A stretch of DNA of 64,000 nucleotides from JAYSFC01 sp041913505 (lineage in GTDB: Bacteria; Pseudomonadota; Gammaproteobacteria; Burkholderiales; Burkholderiaceae_C): the NCBI GenBank assembly GCA_041913505.1, contig JAYSFC010000003.1, forward strand, positions 5,658 to 69,657, given 5' to 3'. Position 1 is the first letter of the stretch. Every line of letters begins with the position of its first letter. Shown in pieces: positions 9,194-17,557 of this stretch. The notes under the pieces are model-generated. The model worked only from the letters and a program-made list of their open reading frames with translations, made no database searches and had not been told where the DNA came from. The translations under genes were made by a program, and so were the position numbers.

Positions 9194-9919
9194 CTAGAAC
9201 CAGCGCGCCACCAACGGCATCAGCAGGGCCGCCAGCAGCACTTGCAAACTTAACGCGAGGCCCGCGTATGCGCCCGCGTCGGCATTCACCTGCAACGCTC
9301 GCGCGGCGCCAATGCCATGCGATACCGTGCCCAATCCAAAGCCACGGGCGACCCAATCCACATCGCTCGTGCCAATGCCTAGGATCCGGAACAGTGAACG
9401 GGCGGACAAAGCGCCAATCAAGCCGGTTAGCACCGCGAACACAGCGGCCAGTGCGGGGACGCCACCGATTTTCTCTGCCACGCCCATGGCCACCGGAGCC
9501 GTGACTGACTTGGGAGCCAGGGAGCGCAAAACCTCGGCCGGCAGGCCCACGGCCCACCCCAGAGTCACAGCGACAAGGGCAGCCGTGGCCCCCCCCGCCA
9601 GCGCTGCCACCAGAAAGCGCCCCCAGTTGCGCTGAAGCGCGGCGCGGCGCTCCCACAGCGGAAATCCCAGCGCAACAACCGCGGGCCCCAGCAAAAAGTG
9701 GATGAACTGCGCACCAGCAAAGTACGTGGGGTACGGGACACGCGTGACCCACAGCGCAGATCCCAGGACCACTACCGACCATAGCACCGGATTGGCCCAT
9801 GGCGCCTGGCCGGAGCGCACGTACAGCCCCTGTGCGATCACATAGACAACCAGTGTGGCCGTCAGCCCGAACAATGGCGCGGACGAAAGGTAGACCCAGA
9901 GCTGTACAAAATCAGGCAT
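9194..9919 (-). CDS. lrgB: LrgB/CidB family membrane protein
   Basis: A 241-residue polytopic protein of the LrgB family (holin-antiholin-like export and murein hydrolase control; homologs also export glycolate or pyruvate). The core motif is SLAPKSVTAPVAMGVAE near 138, and GIGTSDVDWVARGFGLGTVSHGIG follows. The frame also offers a GTG at 9928, but GGGAGG sits eight bases before the ATG at 9919 and would overlap the GTG, so 9919 is chosen. That start overlaps the lrgA stop as ATGCCTGA, indicating coupled translation. Confidence 0.9.
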   Translation of the reverse strand: MPDFVQLWVYLSSAPLFGLTATLVVYVIAQGLYVRSGQAPWANPVLWSVVVLGSALWVTRVPYPTYFAGAQFIHFLLGPAVVALGFPLWERRAALQRNWGRFLVAALAGGATAALVAVTLGWAVGLPAEVLRSLAPKSVTAPVAMGVAEKIGGVPALAAVFAVLTGLIGALSARSLFRILGIGTSDVDWVARGFGLGTVSHGIGAARALQVNADAGAYAGLALSLQVLLAALLMPLVARWF

Positions 9920-10292
9920 CGGTCGCACCTCCCTTGTTCGCCTTATCCGGGAGCTGGCCGCGCATCAAGGCTCGGACCAGCAACACCGTGACCCCCATGC
10001 CGACCCAGGTGGACAGGGCGATGACCAGCATTAGCTTGAGCCCGTAGTCGCGCAGCAAGTCCAGGTGGGTGATGACCCCGACCCCCACGGGCACGAACAG
10101 CAGCGAAAGATGCGACAGCAAAAAGCCCGCTGTCACATGCACCGGCTCACGCACCCGAGGGAATTGCAGCGCCGCCGCCAGGAGCAGCATGCCGACGACC
10201 GGCCCCGGGAACGGCAAGCCCAGCATATGCGCCAGGGCCTCACCGGCGAGTTGCAGTACCAGTAACCATGCCATGCCTTGCAATGCTTGCAT
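9912..10292 (-). CDS. lrgA: CidA/LrgA family membrane protein
   Basis: A 126-residue protein with four hydrophobic segments, the usual LrgA/CidA size. It contains the family motif LPFPGPVVGMLLL near 26 and SLLFVPVGVGVI near 63. It partners LrgB in the membrane. The open frame continues upstream to 10484 with 64 extra codons, but those residues are not LrgA-like and the ATG at 10292 has GAAAGG ten bases before it, so the short form is preferred. The extension touches the stop of the 80-residue gene as ATGA, so a read-through leader cannot be fully excluded. Confidence 0.88.
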   Translation of the reverse strand: MQALQGMAWLLVLQLAGEALAHMLGLPFPGPVVGMLLLAAALQFPRVREPVHVTAGFLLSHLSLLFVPVGVGVITHLDLLRDYGLKLMLVIALSTWVGMGVTVLLVRALMRGQLPDKANKGGATDA

Positions 10293-10480
10293 TGGGTTAG
10301 AACCTTTCGAGGTCAAGAAACCTGATTTGACGAATGATCGTTGACTCCAAACACGGCTCCATGGGTGAAGAACAAGCGACTCAAGGTTTGATACCAAGGG
10401 ATTTCCCAGGTCTTGATCGGAACTGCTCACCACGGCCATCAACGCCACATGGATGCCAGGCACACCGAGAGAGATTTGCT

Positions 10481-10723
10481 TCATGCAAGGCTCGCCAGTG
10501 CGGCATCGCGAGAAAGGCCATAGGCTGCAATGAAGAACTCGTAAATTGCGCCGGTGTCGGGATCCGCGGCCGCCGCAATGCCAATGGTGTCCAAAGCACC
10601 CTCAAGGGTTTGTGCCGCTTTCAGTGGCTTGGCATCGATCTGCTGAGCCAGTACATAGCTTCCATCGCCAGCGCGCAATACCACATCACCTTGCCGGTTC
10701 ACGTTTTCGACAATGTTCCGCAT
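10481..10723 (-). CDS. Small hypothetical protein, 80 residues
   Basis: I do not recognise this protein. It begins MRNIVENVNRQGDVVLRAGDGS, is hydrophilic and slightly acidic with an Ala-rich C-terminus, and has no signal peptide or membrane segment. AAGAGA precedes the ATG. It stands between ycaC and lrgA on the same strand, 72 bp after ycaC, with a stable hairpin between. The V-L-R-A-G-D-G-S-Y-V-L pattern suggests a small beta-rich fold; an antitoxin-like role is possible but unsupported. Confidence 0.6.
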   Translation of the reverse strand: MRNIVENVNRQGDVVLRAGDGSYVLAQQIDAKPLKAAQTLEGALDTIGIAAAADPDTGAIYEFFIAAYGLSRDAALASLA

Positions 10724-10755
10724 CGCGTTCTCTTTCGTCCATCATGCCTTTCTCG

Positions 10756-10782
10756 CCCTGCTGGAGCAATGCTCCAGCGGGG
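10756..10782. terminator. Strong hairpin between ycaC and the 80-residue gene
   Basis: GCTGGAGC-AAT-GCTCCAGC (10760-10778) extends through a T:G wobble to CCC/GGG, giving a stem of about 12 bp with a 3-base loop. No T-run follows on either strand, so it may be an attenuator or mRNA-stabilising structure and not a full terminator. Confidence 0.45.
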
Positions 10783-10795
10783 CTTCAGGGCAGGT

Positions 10796-11425
10796 TTACT
10801 TAGAACCCGTCAACGTCGCATAGCTGGTGATCAGATTGCGATAGTCCGGGATGTGGTTGGAGAACAGCGCAGCCAAGCCCTCGACGTCGTTGCGCCAGTC
10901 GCGGTGCAGTTCGCAGGCCGCACCAAACCAGGTCATGAGCTGAGCACCTGCCTGCTCCATGCGGCTCCAAGCAGCCTGCTGGGTCATGGAATTGAAAGTG
11001 CCCGAAGCGTCGGCGATCACGAATACCTCAAAGCCTTCCTCCAGAGCCGAAAGTACCGGGAAGGCCACACAGACCTCAGTCACCACGCCCGCGACGATGA
11101 GCTGTTTCTTGCCCGTCGCCTTGACGGCCTTCACGAAATCCTCGTTGTCCCAGGCATTGATCTGGCCAGGGCGGGCGATATAGGGCGCAGTGGGAAATTT
11201 CTCCTTCAGCTCCGGCACCAGCGGGCCGTTGGGACCATTTTCAAAGCTGGTGGTCAGGATGGTTGGCAGCTTGAAGTACTCAGCCATATCGGCCAAGGCC
11301 AGCACGTTGTTTTTGAACTTGTCAGGGTCAATGTCACGCACCAGAGACAGCAAGCCAGCTTGGTGGTCAACCAGCAATACAGCTGCATTGTTCTTGTCGA
11401 GACGGACATAGGGTTTCTTGCTCAT
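10796..11425 (-). CDS. ycaC: YcaC-type isochorismatase-family hydrolase
   Basis: A 209-residue cysteine hydrolase of the isochorismatase-like superfamily. It resembles Escherichia coli YcaC closely along its whole length as I recall it: VRLDKN near 7, AVLLVDHQAGLLSL with catalytic Asp20, NGPLVPEL, ARPGQINAWDNEDF and GVVTEVCVAFP with nucleophile Cys119. The physiological substrate of YcaC is not established. GGAGA is present just upstream of the ATG; a longer frame upstream has no family similarity. It lies downstream of an EamA exporter and a pirin gene, a set often seen under LysR control. Confidence 0.92.
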   Translation of the reverse strand: MSKKPYVRLDKNNAAVLLVDHQAGLLSLVRDIDPDKFKNNVLALADMAEYFKLPTILTTSFENGPNGPLVPELKEKFPTAPYIARPGQINAWDNEDFVKAVKATGKKQLIVAGVVTEVCVAFPVLSALEEGFEVFVIADASGTFNSMTQQAAWSRMEQAGAQLMTWFGAACELHRDWRNDVEGLAALFSNHIPDYRNLITSYATLTGSK

Positions 11426-11694
11426 GGAAATCTCCTTTGAGAGCGTTGATGCCCATAAGGGCGAGGAAAGCCTAGCCCTTGCGAGGCCAGGAAACTGATG
11501 CTTGAAACGACGGAGAATCTGACTCAGTTCTTGGCCAAGGACCGGCGTCGATGGTGAACCGGGATGGCAGCCACGACCAAGCCTCCAACGAGGCTGACAT
11601 GGTCTTGCACCAAGGCCTTTGCGAGAAAGCCCTCCGCGTGGATGGTGGGGTAGCTCAATCCTGTGCCACGGTATTGCGCACATGGCGTGTGGAC

Positions 11695-12543
11695 TTATTG
11701 CCCGGTCGACCTGCAGCCCGTTGGCTCAGCATCAACCCCCCCCATTACCAGCGCAGCACCCACGACTTGCAGGCCAGTGGGTTGCACACCTTTGACAAGA
11801 GCATCAAGCACAAAGGCAGTTACCGGCACCAGTAGCATGAAAGGAGCCACAGCGACCGCACCGGCCCGCTCGATAGCGCCGAACCACAAGGCAAATGGCA
11901 CAGCGGTCAAAGCCACGGCCAGCAGACCCAGACCCAAGACGTTGGCCGCATCCAGTTGCGAAGGCACATCATGGGCGATGGCAGCGACAGAAATCAGCTC
12001 TGCACCGGCGATCAGCAACTGCCAGCCGGTAAAACCCAGTAGCGGCATGGGAGGCTGCCCCCATTTGTTCAGCAGGACACCGCCGGCGGCGATGGACAGC
12101 ATGCTGCCAATGGCCGCGGCAATGCCCAGCAAATCAAGCTGCGCATGGCTTGACAGCACGACGAGCGATACGCCCAAGGCCCCCAGCAAGACCGAGCCGA
12201 TCTTGGTGACTGTAGGCCGCGCGCCCAGAATGCCCCATGCAATGAAGATCACGGTCAACGGCGTCAAGGCCTGGAAAATCGCGGCGACGCCACCAGGCAA
12301 GCGGGTGGCTGCCACAAAGAACAGGCCGAAGAACAGACCTGCATTCAGCGTACCCAGCACCGCGAGCCGCCCCCACCAGGCACGGTGCGGAACGCAGCGG
12401 ACAATGGCCAGCAATACCAGTGCGCCTCCGAGAGCCCGAAATGCAGCCAGGAACAGCGGATGGGGCGGAAGCCACGTCGTGGTCAATACATAGGTAAAGC
12501 CCCAAAGAATGGCGGCGGCTGCAGCTGACAGTTTGGCGTTCAT
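11695..12543 (-). CDS. EamA/DMT family exporter, C-terminus probably frameshifted
   Basis: Ten-helix drug/metabolite transporter with two EamA repeats (about 5-130 and 140-270); 282 residues as read. Start MNAKLSAAAAAILWGFTYV gives a classical first helix. The frame ends shortly after VVGAALVMGG with a polar tail. A run of eight C (plus strand, 11736-11743) encodes the two glycines. With seven, the frame reads on as GLMLSQRAAGRPGNK and stops at 11655, a more family-like end. So the annotated stop may result from a sequencing slip, slippage in the population or a real recent frameshift; the transporter core is intact either way. Confidence 0.85.
   Translation of the reverse strand: MNAKLSAAAAAILWGFTYVLTTTWLPPHPLFLAAFRALGGALVLLAIVRCVPHRAWWGRLAVLGTLNAGLFFGLFFVAATRLPGGVAAIFQALTPLTVIFIAWGILGARPTVTKIGSVLLGALGVSLVVLSSHAQLDLLGIAAAIGSMLSIAAGGVLLNKWGQPPMPLLGFTGWQLLIAGAELISVAAIAHDVPSQLDAANVLGLGLLAVALTAVPFALWFGAIERAGAVAVAPFMLLVPVTAFVLDALVKGVQPTGLQVVGAALVMGGVDAEPTGCRSTGQ
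11736..11743. repeat. Homopolymer tract of eight C in the EamA gene
   Basis: Eight cytosines on the plus strand, eight G in the coding sense, exactly where the EamA family C-terminus departs from expectation. Such tracts are prone to slippage. Confidence 0.7.
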
Positions 12544-12667
12544 TTTTATCCCCAGTGGCGGCAAAGCTCTCCCATGCCTCGTGAACAGATACGAAGCACA
12601 GCTAGCGATGAGTGAAAAAAGAGGTGTCATGAAATCAGCCATCGGCTGATTCCATGCAGCGCGGTGC

Positions 12668-13546
12668 CTAGGCCATGGCGGCTTGGATCTGGCCGAACTT
12701 GCCGCTGTTGAAGTCTGTGATGGCCATGCGAATTTCTTCTTCGCTGTTCATCACGAACGGCCCATAGCCGACAATGGGTTCCGCGATCGGTGTGCCGCTG
12801 AGCACGAGCAACGTGCTGTCGTTGTTCGCCTCCAGCAGCACCTGCGACCCCTGCGTGCCCAGATGTGCAACCTGATCGGTGCGAACTGCATGCCGGCCGT
12901 TGATCACCACCGAGCCATGCAGCATCGCCACGGCCAACGTGTGCCCCTCGGGGATGTTCAGCGCGGCAGACTTGCCGGTGACCAGGCGAACGTCCCAGAC
13001 ATTGACGGGCGAGTAGGTGTGGGCTGGCCCGGCGTATCCTTGATGATTTCCCGCAATGACACGCACCCTTCCCGCGCTGTTGGGCAGGGGAACATCGGGA
13101 ATTTGGTCGCTGGTGATCGACTGGTAGCCGGGGCGACCCATCTTGTCGCTCGCAGGCAAATTGACCCACAGCTGAACCATGTGAAAAGCGCCGCCGCGTT
13201 CCGCATAGCCAGGAGAATGGAATTCCTCATGCAAGATGCCGCTGGCTGCGGTCATCCATTGCACGTCGCCGGGGCCGATAATGCCGCCCGCGCCCGTGGA
13301 GTCCCGATGCTCGACCTCGCCGTCGTAGACGATGGTCACGGTCTCAAAGCCACGGTGCGGATGCTGGCCTACGCCGCGGCGCTGGGTGGTTGGGGCAAAC
13401 TGATGCGGGCCGGCATGGTCGAGCAGCAAGAAGGGGCTCAGCCGCGTGCCGTGCTGGCTGTAGTGAAACAGAGAGCGGACAGGGAATCCATCGCCGACCC
13501 AATGCTGCTGCGGGGCACTGTAAATTCCTTGAATGGTCTTTTGCAT
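12668..13546 (-). CDS. Pirin family protein (bicupin)
   Basis: A 292-residue protein with two cupin domains. The N-terminal cupin holds the metal ligands His62 and His64 (QHPHRGFETVTIVYDGEVEH) and His106/Glu108 (GILHEEFHS). Pirins bind Fe or other metals; some have quercetinase activity or modulate enzymes, and the true role in this organism cannot be read from sequence. AGGAGAAGCAA precedes ATG 13546; the longer frame upstream is not pirin-like. It is downstream of a LysR gene and upstream of the EamA exporter on the same strand. Confidence 0.9.
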   Translation of the reverse strand: MQKTIQGIYSAPQQHWVGDGFPVRSLFHYSQHGTRLSPFLLLDHAGPHQFAPTTQRRGVGQHPHRGFETVTIVYDGEVEHRDSTGAGGIIGPGDVQWMTAASGILHEEFHSPGYAERGGAFHMVQLWVNLPASDKMGRPGYQSITSDQIPDVPLPNSAGRVRVIAGNHQGYAGPAHTYSPVNVWDVRLVTGKSAALNIPEGHTLAVAMLHGSVVINGRHAVRTDQVAHLGTQGSQVLLEANNDSTLLVLSGTPIAEPIVGYGPFVMNSEEEIRMAITDFNSGKFGQIQAAMA

Positions 13547-13690
13547 TTGCTTCTCCTGGTGGGCGCAAGAGCGAAAGCGGGCTTGCGGACGTGTTGGAAG
13601 CAACTGTAGAGACGCGGCGATGTGCTGAATAGACGGGAATTTTTGCCACCAGCGTTCACCCGTTGGAACGATGACGGACAGCCCTCCAAT

Positions 13691-14608
13691 CTAGGCCTGC
13701 GCTATTTCCTCCTGCAGGGCAGCGAACTCTGTTCCCAGAAAGTCGAGCAGCAGCCTTACCGAAGGCAGCAGGCCACGGCGTGAGGGAAATACCGTGTGCA
13801 CAATGCCAGCGCGAGGCTTCCAGCCGGGCGCCACATCCAACAGGCGCCCGTTGCGCAGATCATCCAGAATCATCATGGCGGGCAACTGCACCACGCCTAC
13901 CCCACGCAGAGCCGCCAGGCGCAGGGCGATACGGTCTTCGCAGACCATGCGCGGCTGGTAATGCACCTCGGCCATTGCGCCTTGCGGCCCCTGCAGTTGC
14001 CAGATTTCGCTACGTTGCAGCCTGCCGTCACCCAGGCTTGGCCACTGAGAGAGATCGGCCAGTTGCGGCATCCCTCCCATCGCATGCACGAGCATCGGGC
14101 TGGCCACCAAGAACTGGGTGCTTTCACCCAGCGTCTTCATCACCAGGCCGCTGTCCTCAAGGGGGGGAAAGCGCACGCGCAAGGCCATGTCGAGTCCTTC
14201 GCGGATCACGTCCACACGGCGATTTGTGCTGTCCACTTGGAGCTGTATGCGCGGGTACTTCACCATGAAGCGCGCCAACATGTCACCGACCTGATAGTCC
14301 AACAGCGCCAGAGGGCAACTCAAGCGCACGATGCCTTGGGGCTCCTCATGGGTTCGATCAATGACTTCCTGGGCTGCGTCGGCTTCCACCAGCATGGCTT
14401 GGCAGCGCTGGTAGTACTCCTGGCCAATCTCCGTCACGGCAAAGCGCCGGCTCGAACGCTGAAGCAGCCGCACGCCCAGGGATTCTTCGAGCAATGCGAT
14501 GCGGCGGCTGAGTTTCGATTTCGGCATACCCAAGGCCCGGCCTGCGGGGGCAAAGCCGGCATGAGCTACTACTTGGACAAAGTAGTACAAATCGTTGAGA
14601 TCACGCAT
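13691..14608 (-). CDS. LysR family transcriptional regulator
   Basis: A 305-residue regulator: winged helix-turn-helix at 1-62 (MRDLNDLYYFVQVVAHAGFA, ALGMPKSKLSRRIALLEESLG) and a periplasmic-binding-protein-like effector domain at about 90-295. The frame is open to 14704, but MRDLNDLYYFV is the family N-terminus. It points in the same direction as the pirin gene, 144 bp upstream of it, so it likely has its own promoter and the pirin gene another. It is the natural candidate to control pirin, EamA and ycaC. It closes the minus-strand block on the right. Confidence 0.88.
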   Translation of the reverse strand: MRDLNDLYYFVQVVAHAGFAPAGRALGMPKSKLSRRIALLEESLGVRLLQRSSRRFAVTEIGQEYYQRCQAMLVEADAAQEVIDRTHEEPQGIVRLSCPLALLDYQVGDMLARFMVKYPRIQLQVDSTNRRVDVIREGLDMALRVRFPPLEDSGLVMKTLGESTQFLVASPMLVHAMGGMPQLADLSQWPSLGDGRLQRSEIWQLQGPQGAMAEVHYQPRMVCEDRIALRLAALRGVGVVQLPAMMILDDLRNGRLLDVAPGWKPRAGIVHTVFPSRRGLLPSVRLLLDFLGTEFAALQEEIAQA

Positions 14609-15020
14609 GTGCAGTGAGGTGAGTGGCTTACCCAGAAGAAGCAAGCCGAAGACTTGCAGCTTGGCAGACTCTAGCAAGGCAGCTTGGGCACGCCCATGGC
14701 TCATCGGACTTTGACTGCATCGCCTTCCGGTAAGTAGAGCAATCGGACCTGGACGGCCCCAGCCTAGCCCCTTTCCTCAAACTAAAACGCGTTCAAACAC
14801 CTCGCAACTGATGCACCCCAGATAGCCCATCCGCCGGGGAAGTGGGCGAGGATGTCTTGGGGGCGCGCGCGAAGGCCGAATTGGAAGATAACGGAATCGG
14901 GACGGGGATGCACGCCGGGGAATCTGGTCACGGTAAAAGTGTTCACACGGCAACATTACACGGTTTGCCAGGGTGCCACCTCTGCTGCAGGCCTGATTTT
15001 CAGAGGGGCCGCAAGAAAAA
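14609..15020. other. Gene-free stretch between LysR and the tRNA-Ser(CGA) terminator
   Basis: About 410 bases in which I find no convincing gene. Short open frames exist on both strands but lack ribosome sites and resemble nothing I know. It would hold the LysR promoter. Confidence 0.5.
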
Positions 15021-15055
15021 AGGGTTAGCAAGCGAATGCTTGCTAACCCTTTTTT
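15021..15055. terminator. Bidirectional intrinsic terminator beside tRNA-Ser(CGA)
   Basis: AGGGTTAGCAAGC (15021-15033) pairs perfectly with GCTTGCTAACCCT (15038-15050) around a GAAT loop. T5-6 follows on the plus strand and a matching A-run precedes it, giving a T-run on the minus strand as well. It lies eight bases after the tRNA 3' end. Confidence 0.9.
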
Positions 15056-15058
15056 GAT

Positions 15059-15148
<90 letters not shown>

Positions 15149-15171
15149 TGCATTTGTGTCGAAGCCTGTAA

Positions 15172-15357
15172 TTCTAGCAGGTTTTTACCGTGCACCCAGC
15201 CAGCCCGCCGCCGTCTTCATTCCGCCGAACCTCCGCTCCGTGGTGATCTTGCAGTACACCGCAATCTCGTGCGTGAACTCCTCGAGGCAGTTCCCGATCA
15301 CGCGCAAGCCCGTATCCTTGATCTGGCACCGCACCTCGGGGTTGACCAGGGCTCGCT
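15172..15357 (-). pseudogene. Decayed 3' fragment of a Bug-type substrate-binding protein gene
   Basis: The minus strand reads RALVNPEVRCQIKDTGLRVI and onward, aligning to the last 50 codons of the intact Bug gene at 19205-20197, with substitutions (R to C, R to L) and an in-frame loss of about four codons near the end. Similarity runs on past the stop codon into the 3' flank (TTCTAGCA at 15172 and 19159). The rest of the gene is absent, and the first-frame stop is lost. Because the segment also carries the probable tRNA-Ser promoter, it may be retained for that reason. Confidence 0.8.
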
Positions 15358-15497
15358 AACCGATTCAGGCCAGCGAGGGAGTGCCGCGATGGGCAGATTG
15401 ATGGGGCTGGGAGCGGCTATCAGACAGTACGGCGTTTGTATTGTTGATATCCTGAAAACTAAGCACACGTTCTAATACTTGCAGAGAAGCCACATTC

Positions 15498-16784
15498 ATG
15501 ACCCATAGCGCGATCTCTCAGTCAACCGGAACACCACCCCACCTTGAACTGCTGCAGGCGGCGGTGGAGCAGGCGTTTAATGCCGTAGTCATCACCACCG
15601 CAGCGCTTGATGGGGACGGCCCGCTGATCACTTACTGCAATCCTGCGTTCTGCGCCATGACAGGCTATGTGGCAGCGGAGTTGTTCGGCCGCTCTCCACG
15701 CCTGTTGCAAGGCCCACTGACCGACTCATCATTGCTGCAAAGGTTGCGCAAGTGCCTGCGACATGGGGAATTTTTCCAGGGCTCGACCTTCAACTACCGC
15801 AAGGACGGCAGCACCTACCTGGTGGAGTGGAACATCTCGCCCGTGCGTGATGCGCAAGGGAAGATTCAGGCCTTTGTTTCGGTACAGCAAGACATCACCC
15901 TACGAGTGCAAGCCCAACAGCGCCAGGCTTTGCTGGCCCGCGCCCTGGATGCAACCCAGGACGCCGTGCTGATTGCTGACCACCAAGCACACATCCTGTT
16001 TGTGAACCAAGCGTTTGAGCATCTAACCGGCTACAGCAGCGAGGAGGTGCTGGGGCGAACCCCGCAATTCCTGCAGTCCGGCCAGCACCCTCCTGCGTTC
16101 TACAACCAACTGCGCGAGACCCTGAGGCGCGGAGAGAGCTACCAAAGCACATTTACCAACCGCCATAAGAACGGCCATCTTTACTATGCCGCACAAACCA
16201 TCACTCCACTCAAAGATGAGGACGGAAGAATCCTGAACTATGTCAGCGTGAGCAAGGACGTTTCTGAATTGGTGGCGCGCACGCAGGAACTGCGCAAACA
16301 GGCCAATCATGATGCCTTGACCGGCCTGCTCAATCGTCGCGCTGGCGAAAGGCAGCTGCAACTGTGCGAGCACCTGGCTCAGGCCGAGAAGCAGAGCTAT
16401 GCCCTCGTTCTGGGGGATATCGATGAGTTCAAGCAGATCAATGACTGCTTTGGCCATGAGGTGGGTGACCAGATACTGCAACGCTGTGCTGCGTTGCTCA
16501 GCGCGTCCGTGCGCAGCGGGGATGCCGTTGTGCGCTGGGGCGGCGAGGAGTTTCTGATCGTGCTGCCGGGCTGTCCTCCGGGTGCAGCGCGAGAACTCGC
16601 TGAACGCATGCGCAAAGCCATCGCTGCGCAGGAGAACCCCGCCGTGGGCCGTAGCATCACCATGTCACTGGGTGTCGCCGTTTGGCAGCCGCCCGAAGAC
16701 CGCAGGGAACTGCTGCGCCGCACGGATCAGGCGCTGTACCAAGCAAAACAAAATGGCCGCAACCAAGTGGTGATGGCAGCCTGA
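15498..16784 (+). CDS. PAS-PAS-GGDEF diguanylate cyclase
   Basis: Makes cyclic di-GMP from two GTP. The 428 residues hold PAS1 (about 15-135), PAS2 (about 145-260) and GGDEF (about 268-427). The active site is G348-G-E-E-F352 and the inhibitory RxxD site is intact (R339-S-G-D342, five residues upstream). Both PAS domains have the LOV-like GRxPxxLQ segment, but the flavin-binding Cys is replaced (GRSPRLLQG, GRTPQFLQS), so blue-light chemistry is not expected. No membrane segment, so a cytosolic sensor, perhaps of redox state or a cofactor. Its stop is eight bases from the stop of the convergent EAL gene, suggesting a matched make-and-break pair. Confidence 0.93.
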   Translation: MTHSAISQSTGTPPHLELLQAAVEQAFNAVVITTAALDGDGPLITYCNPAFCAMTGYVAAELFGRSPRLLQGPLTDSSLLQRLRKCLRHGEFFQGSTFNYRKDGSTYLVEWNISPVRDAQGKIQAFVSVQQDITLRVQAQQRQALLARALDATQDAVLIADHQAHILFVNQAFEHLTGYSSEEVLGRTPQFLQSGQHPPAFYNQLRETLRRGESYQSTFTNRHKNGHLYYAAQTITPLKDEDGRILNYVSVSKDVSELVARTQELRKQANHDALTGLLNRRAGERQLQLCEHLAQAEKQSYALVLGDIDEFKQINDCFGHEVGDQILQRCAALLSASVRSGDAVVRWGGEEFLIVLPGCPPGAARELAERMRKAIAAQENPAVGRSITMSLGVAVWQPPEDRRELLRRTDQALYQAKQNGRNQVVMAA

Positions 16785-16792
16785 GAAGCTCT

Positions 16793-17557
16793 TCAGTCCG
16801 CGCGCCAATCAACCTCGGGTAGTTGCTCGAAAGCAGGTTTGGCAAACAAGTAGCCCTGGAAATAGTGAACGCCCAGCGCTCGCAGCGTTCGATATTCGGC
16901 CTCGTCCTCCACGCCCTCTGCGATTACATCGATGGACAGTGCCTGGCACACCCCCAGAATGCCCTGCACGATGGCTCGGCGCACAGGATTGCTGTCAATG
17001 TGGCGCACCAACTCCATGTCCAGCTTGATGATGTCGGGCTGGAACTCGGCCAGCAGGTTGAGGCCGGAATAACCAGCACCGAAATCGTCGATGGCTGTCT
17101 TGAAGCCACGCCTCCGGTACTCTTGCACGATGCTCTTGAGGTGTTCTTTATCGACCACGCGCTCGTTTTCGGTGATTTCGAAAATCAGCCGACTGGTCGG
17201 AAACTGGTGCTGCTGCGCTGCCTCCAGGGTCGTACGGATACAAGCGGCGGGCTCGTATACGGCATTCGGCAGAAAATTGATACTGACGTGGCAGGCAATG
17301 CCCAGGCGCGCGGCCAAGCTCACTGCCTTGACGCGGCAGGCCTGGTCGAATTGATAGCGGTTGTCGTCGTTCACCTGGCTAAGGATCTGGCTGGCGCTAC
17401 TGCCATCCAGGCCACGCACCAGGGCTTCATAGGCGAACACTGCTTGGCTGCGGACGTCCACGATCGGCTGAAAAGCCATGCTGAAAGCCAGATCGAGCGG
17501 CGGACGATCCTGGCAGCCTTTGCAAGGCGCGGACAAGGACTTACTTTGCAGGAGCAT
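16793..17557 (-). CDS. EAL-domain cyclic di-GMP phosphodiesterase
   Basis: Hydrolyses cyclic di-GMP to pGpG. The 254-residue product is essentially a lone EAL domain with all metal and catalytic positions visible: E44-A-L46, N94 (SINF), E128 (EITE), D157-D158 (DDFGAGYSG), K178 (IKLD) and E214 (EGVE). The short N-terminus has a CxxC pair (C12-K-G-C15), which could be redox- or metal-responsive. It converges on the GGDEF gene. The start at 17557 includes the CxxC segment; an internal Met27 would remove it. Likely active, since no key residue is missing. Confidence 0.9.
   Translation of the reverse strand: MLLQSKSLSAPCKGCQDRPPLDLAFSMAFQPIVDVRSQAVFAYEALVRGLDGSSASQILSQVNDDNRYQFDQACRVKAVSLAARLGIACHVSINFLPNAVYEPAACIRTTLEAAQQHQFPTSRLIFEITENERVVDKEHLKSIVQEYRRRGFKTAIDDFGAGYSGLNLLAEFQPDIIKLDMELVRHIDSNPVRRAIVQGILGVCQALSIDVIAEGVEDEAEYRTLRALGVHYFQGYLFAKPAFEQLPEVDWRAD

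Noticed and set aside
11711..11730. GTCGACCTGCAG, identical to part of a common cloning polylinker, near the EamA gene end
   Set aside because: Only 12 bases match and the surrounding sequence is natural and coding in the alternative frame; coincidence is more likely than vector contamination.
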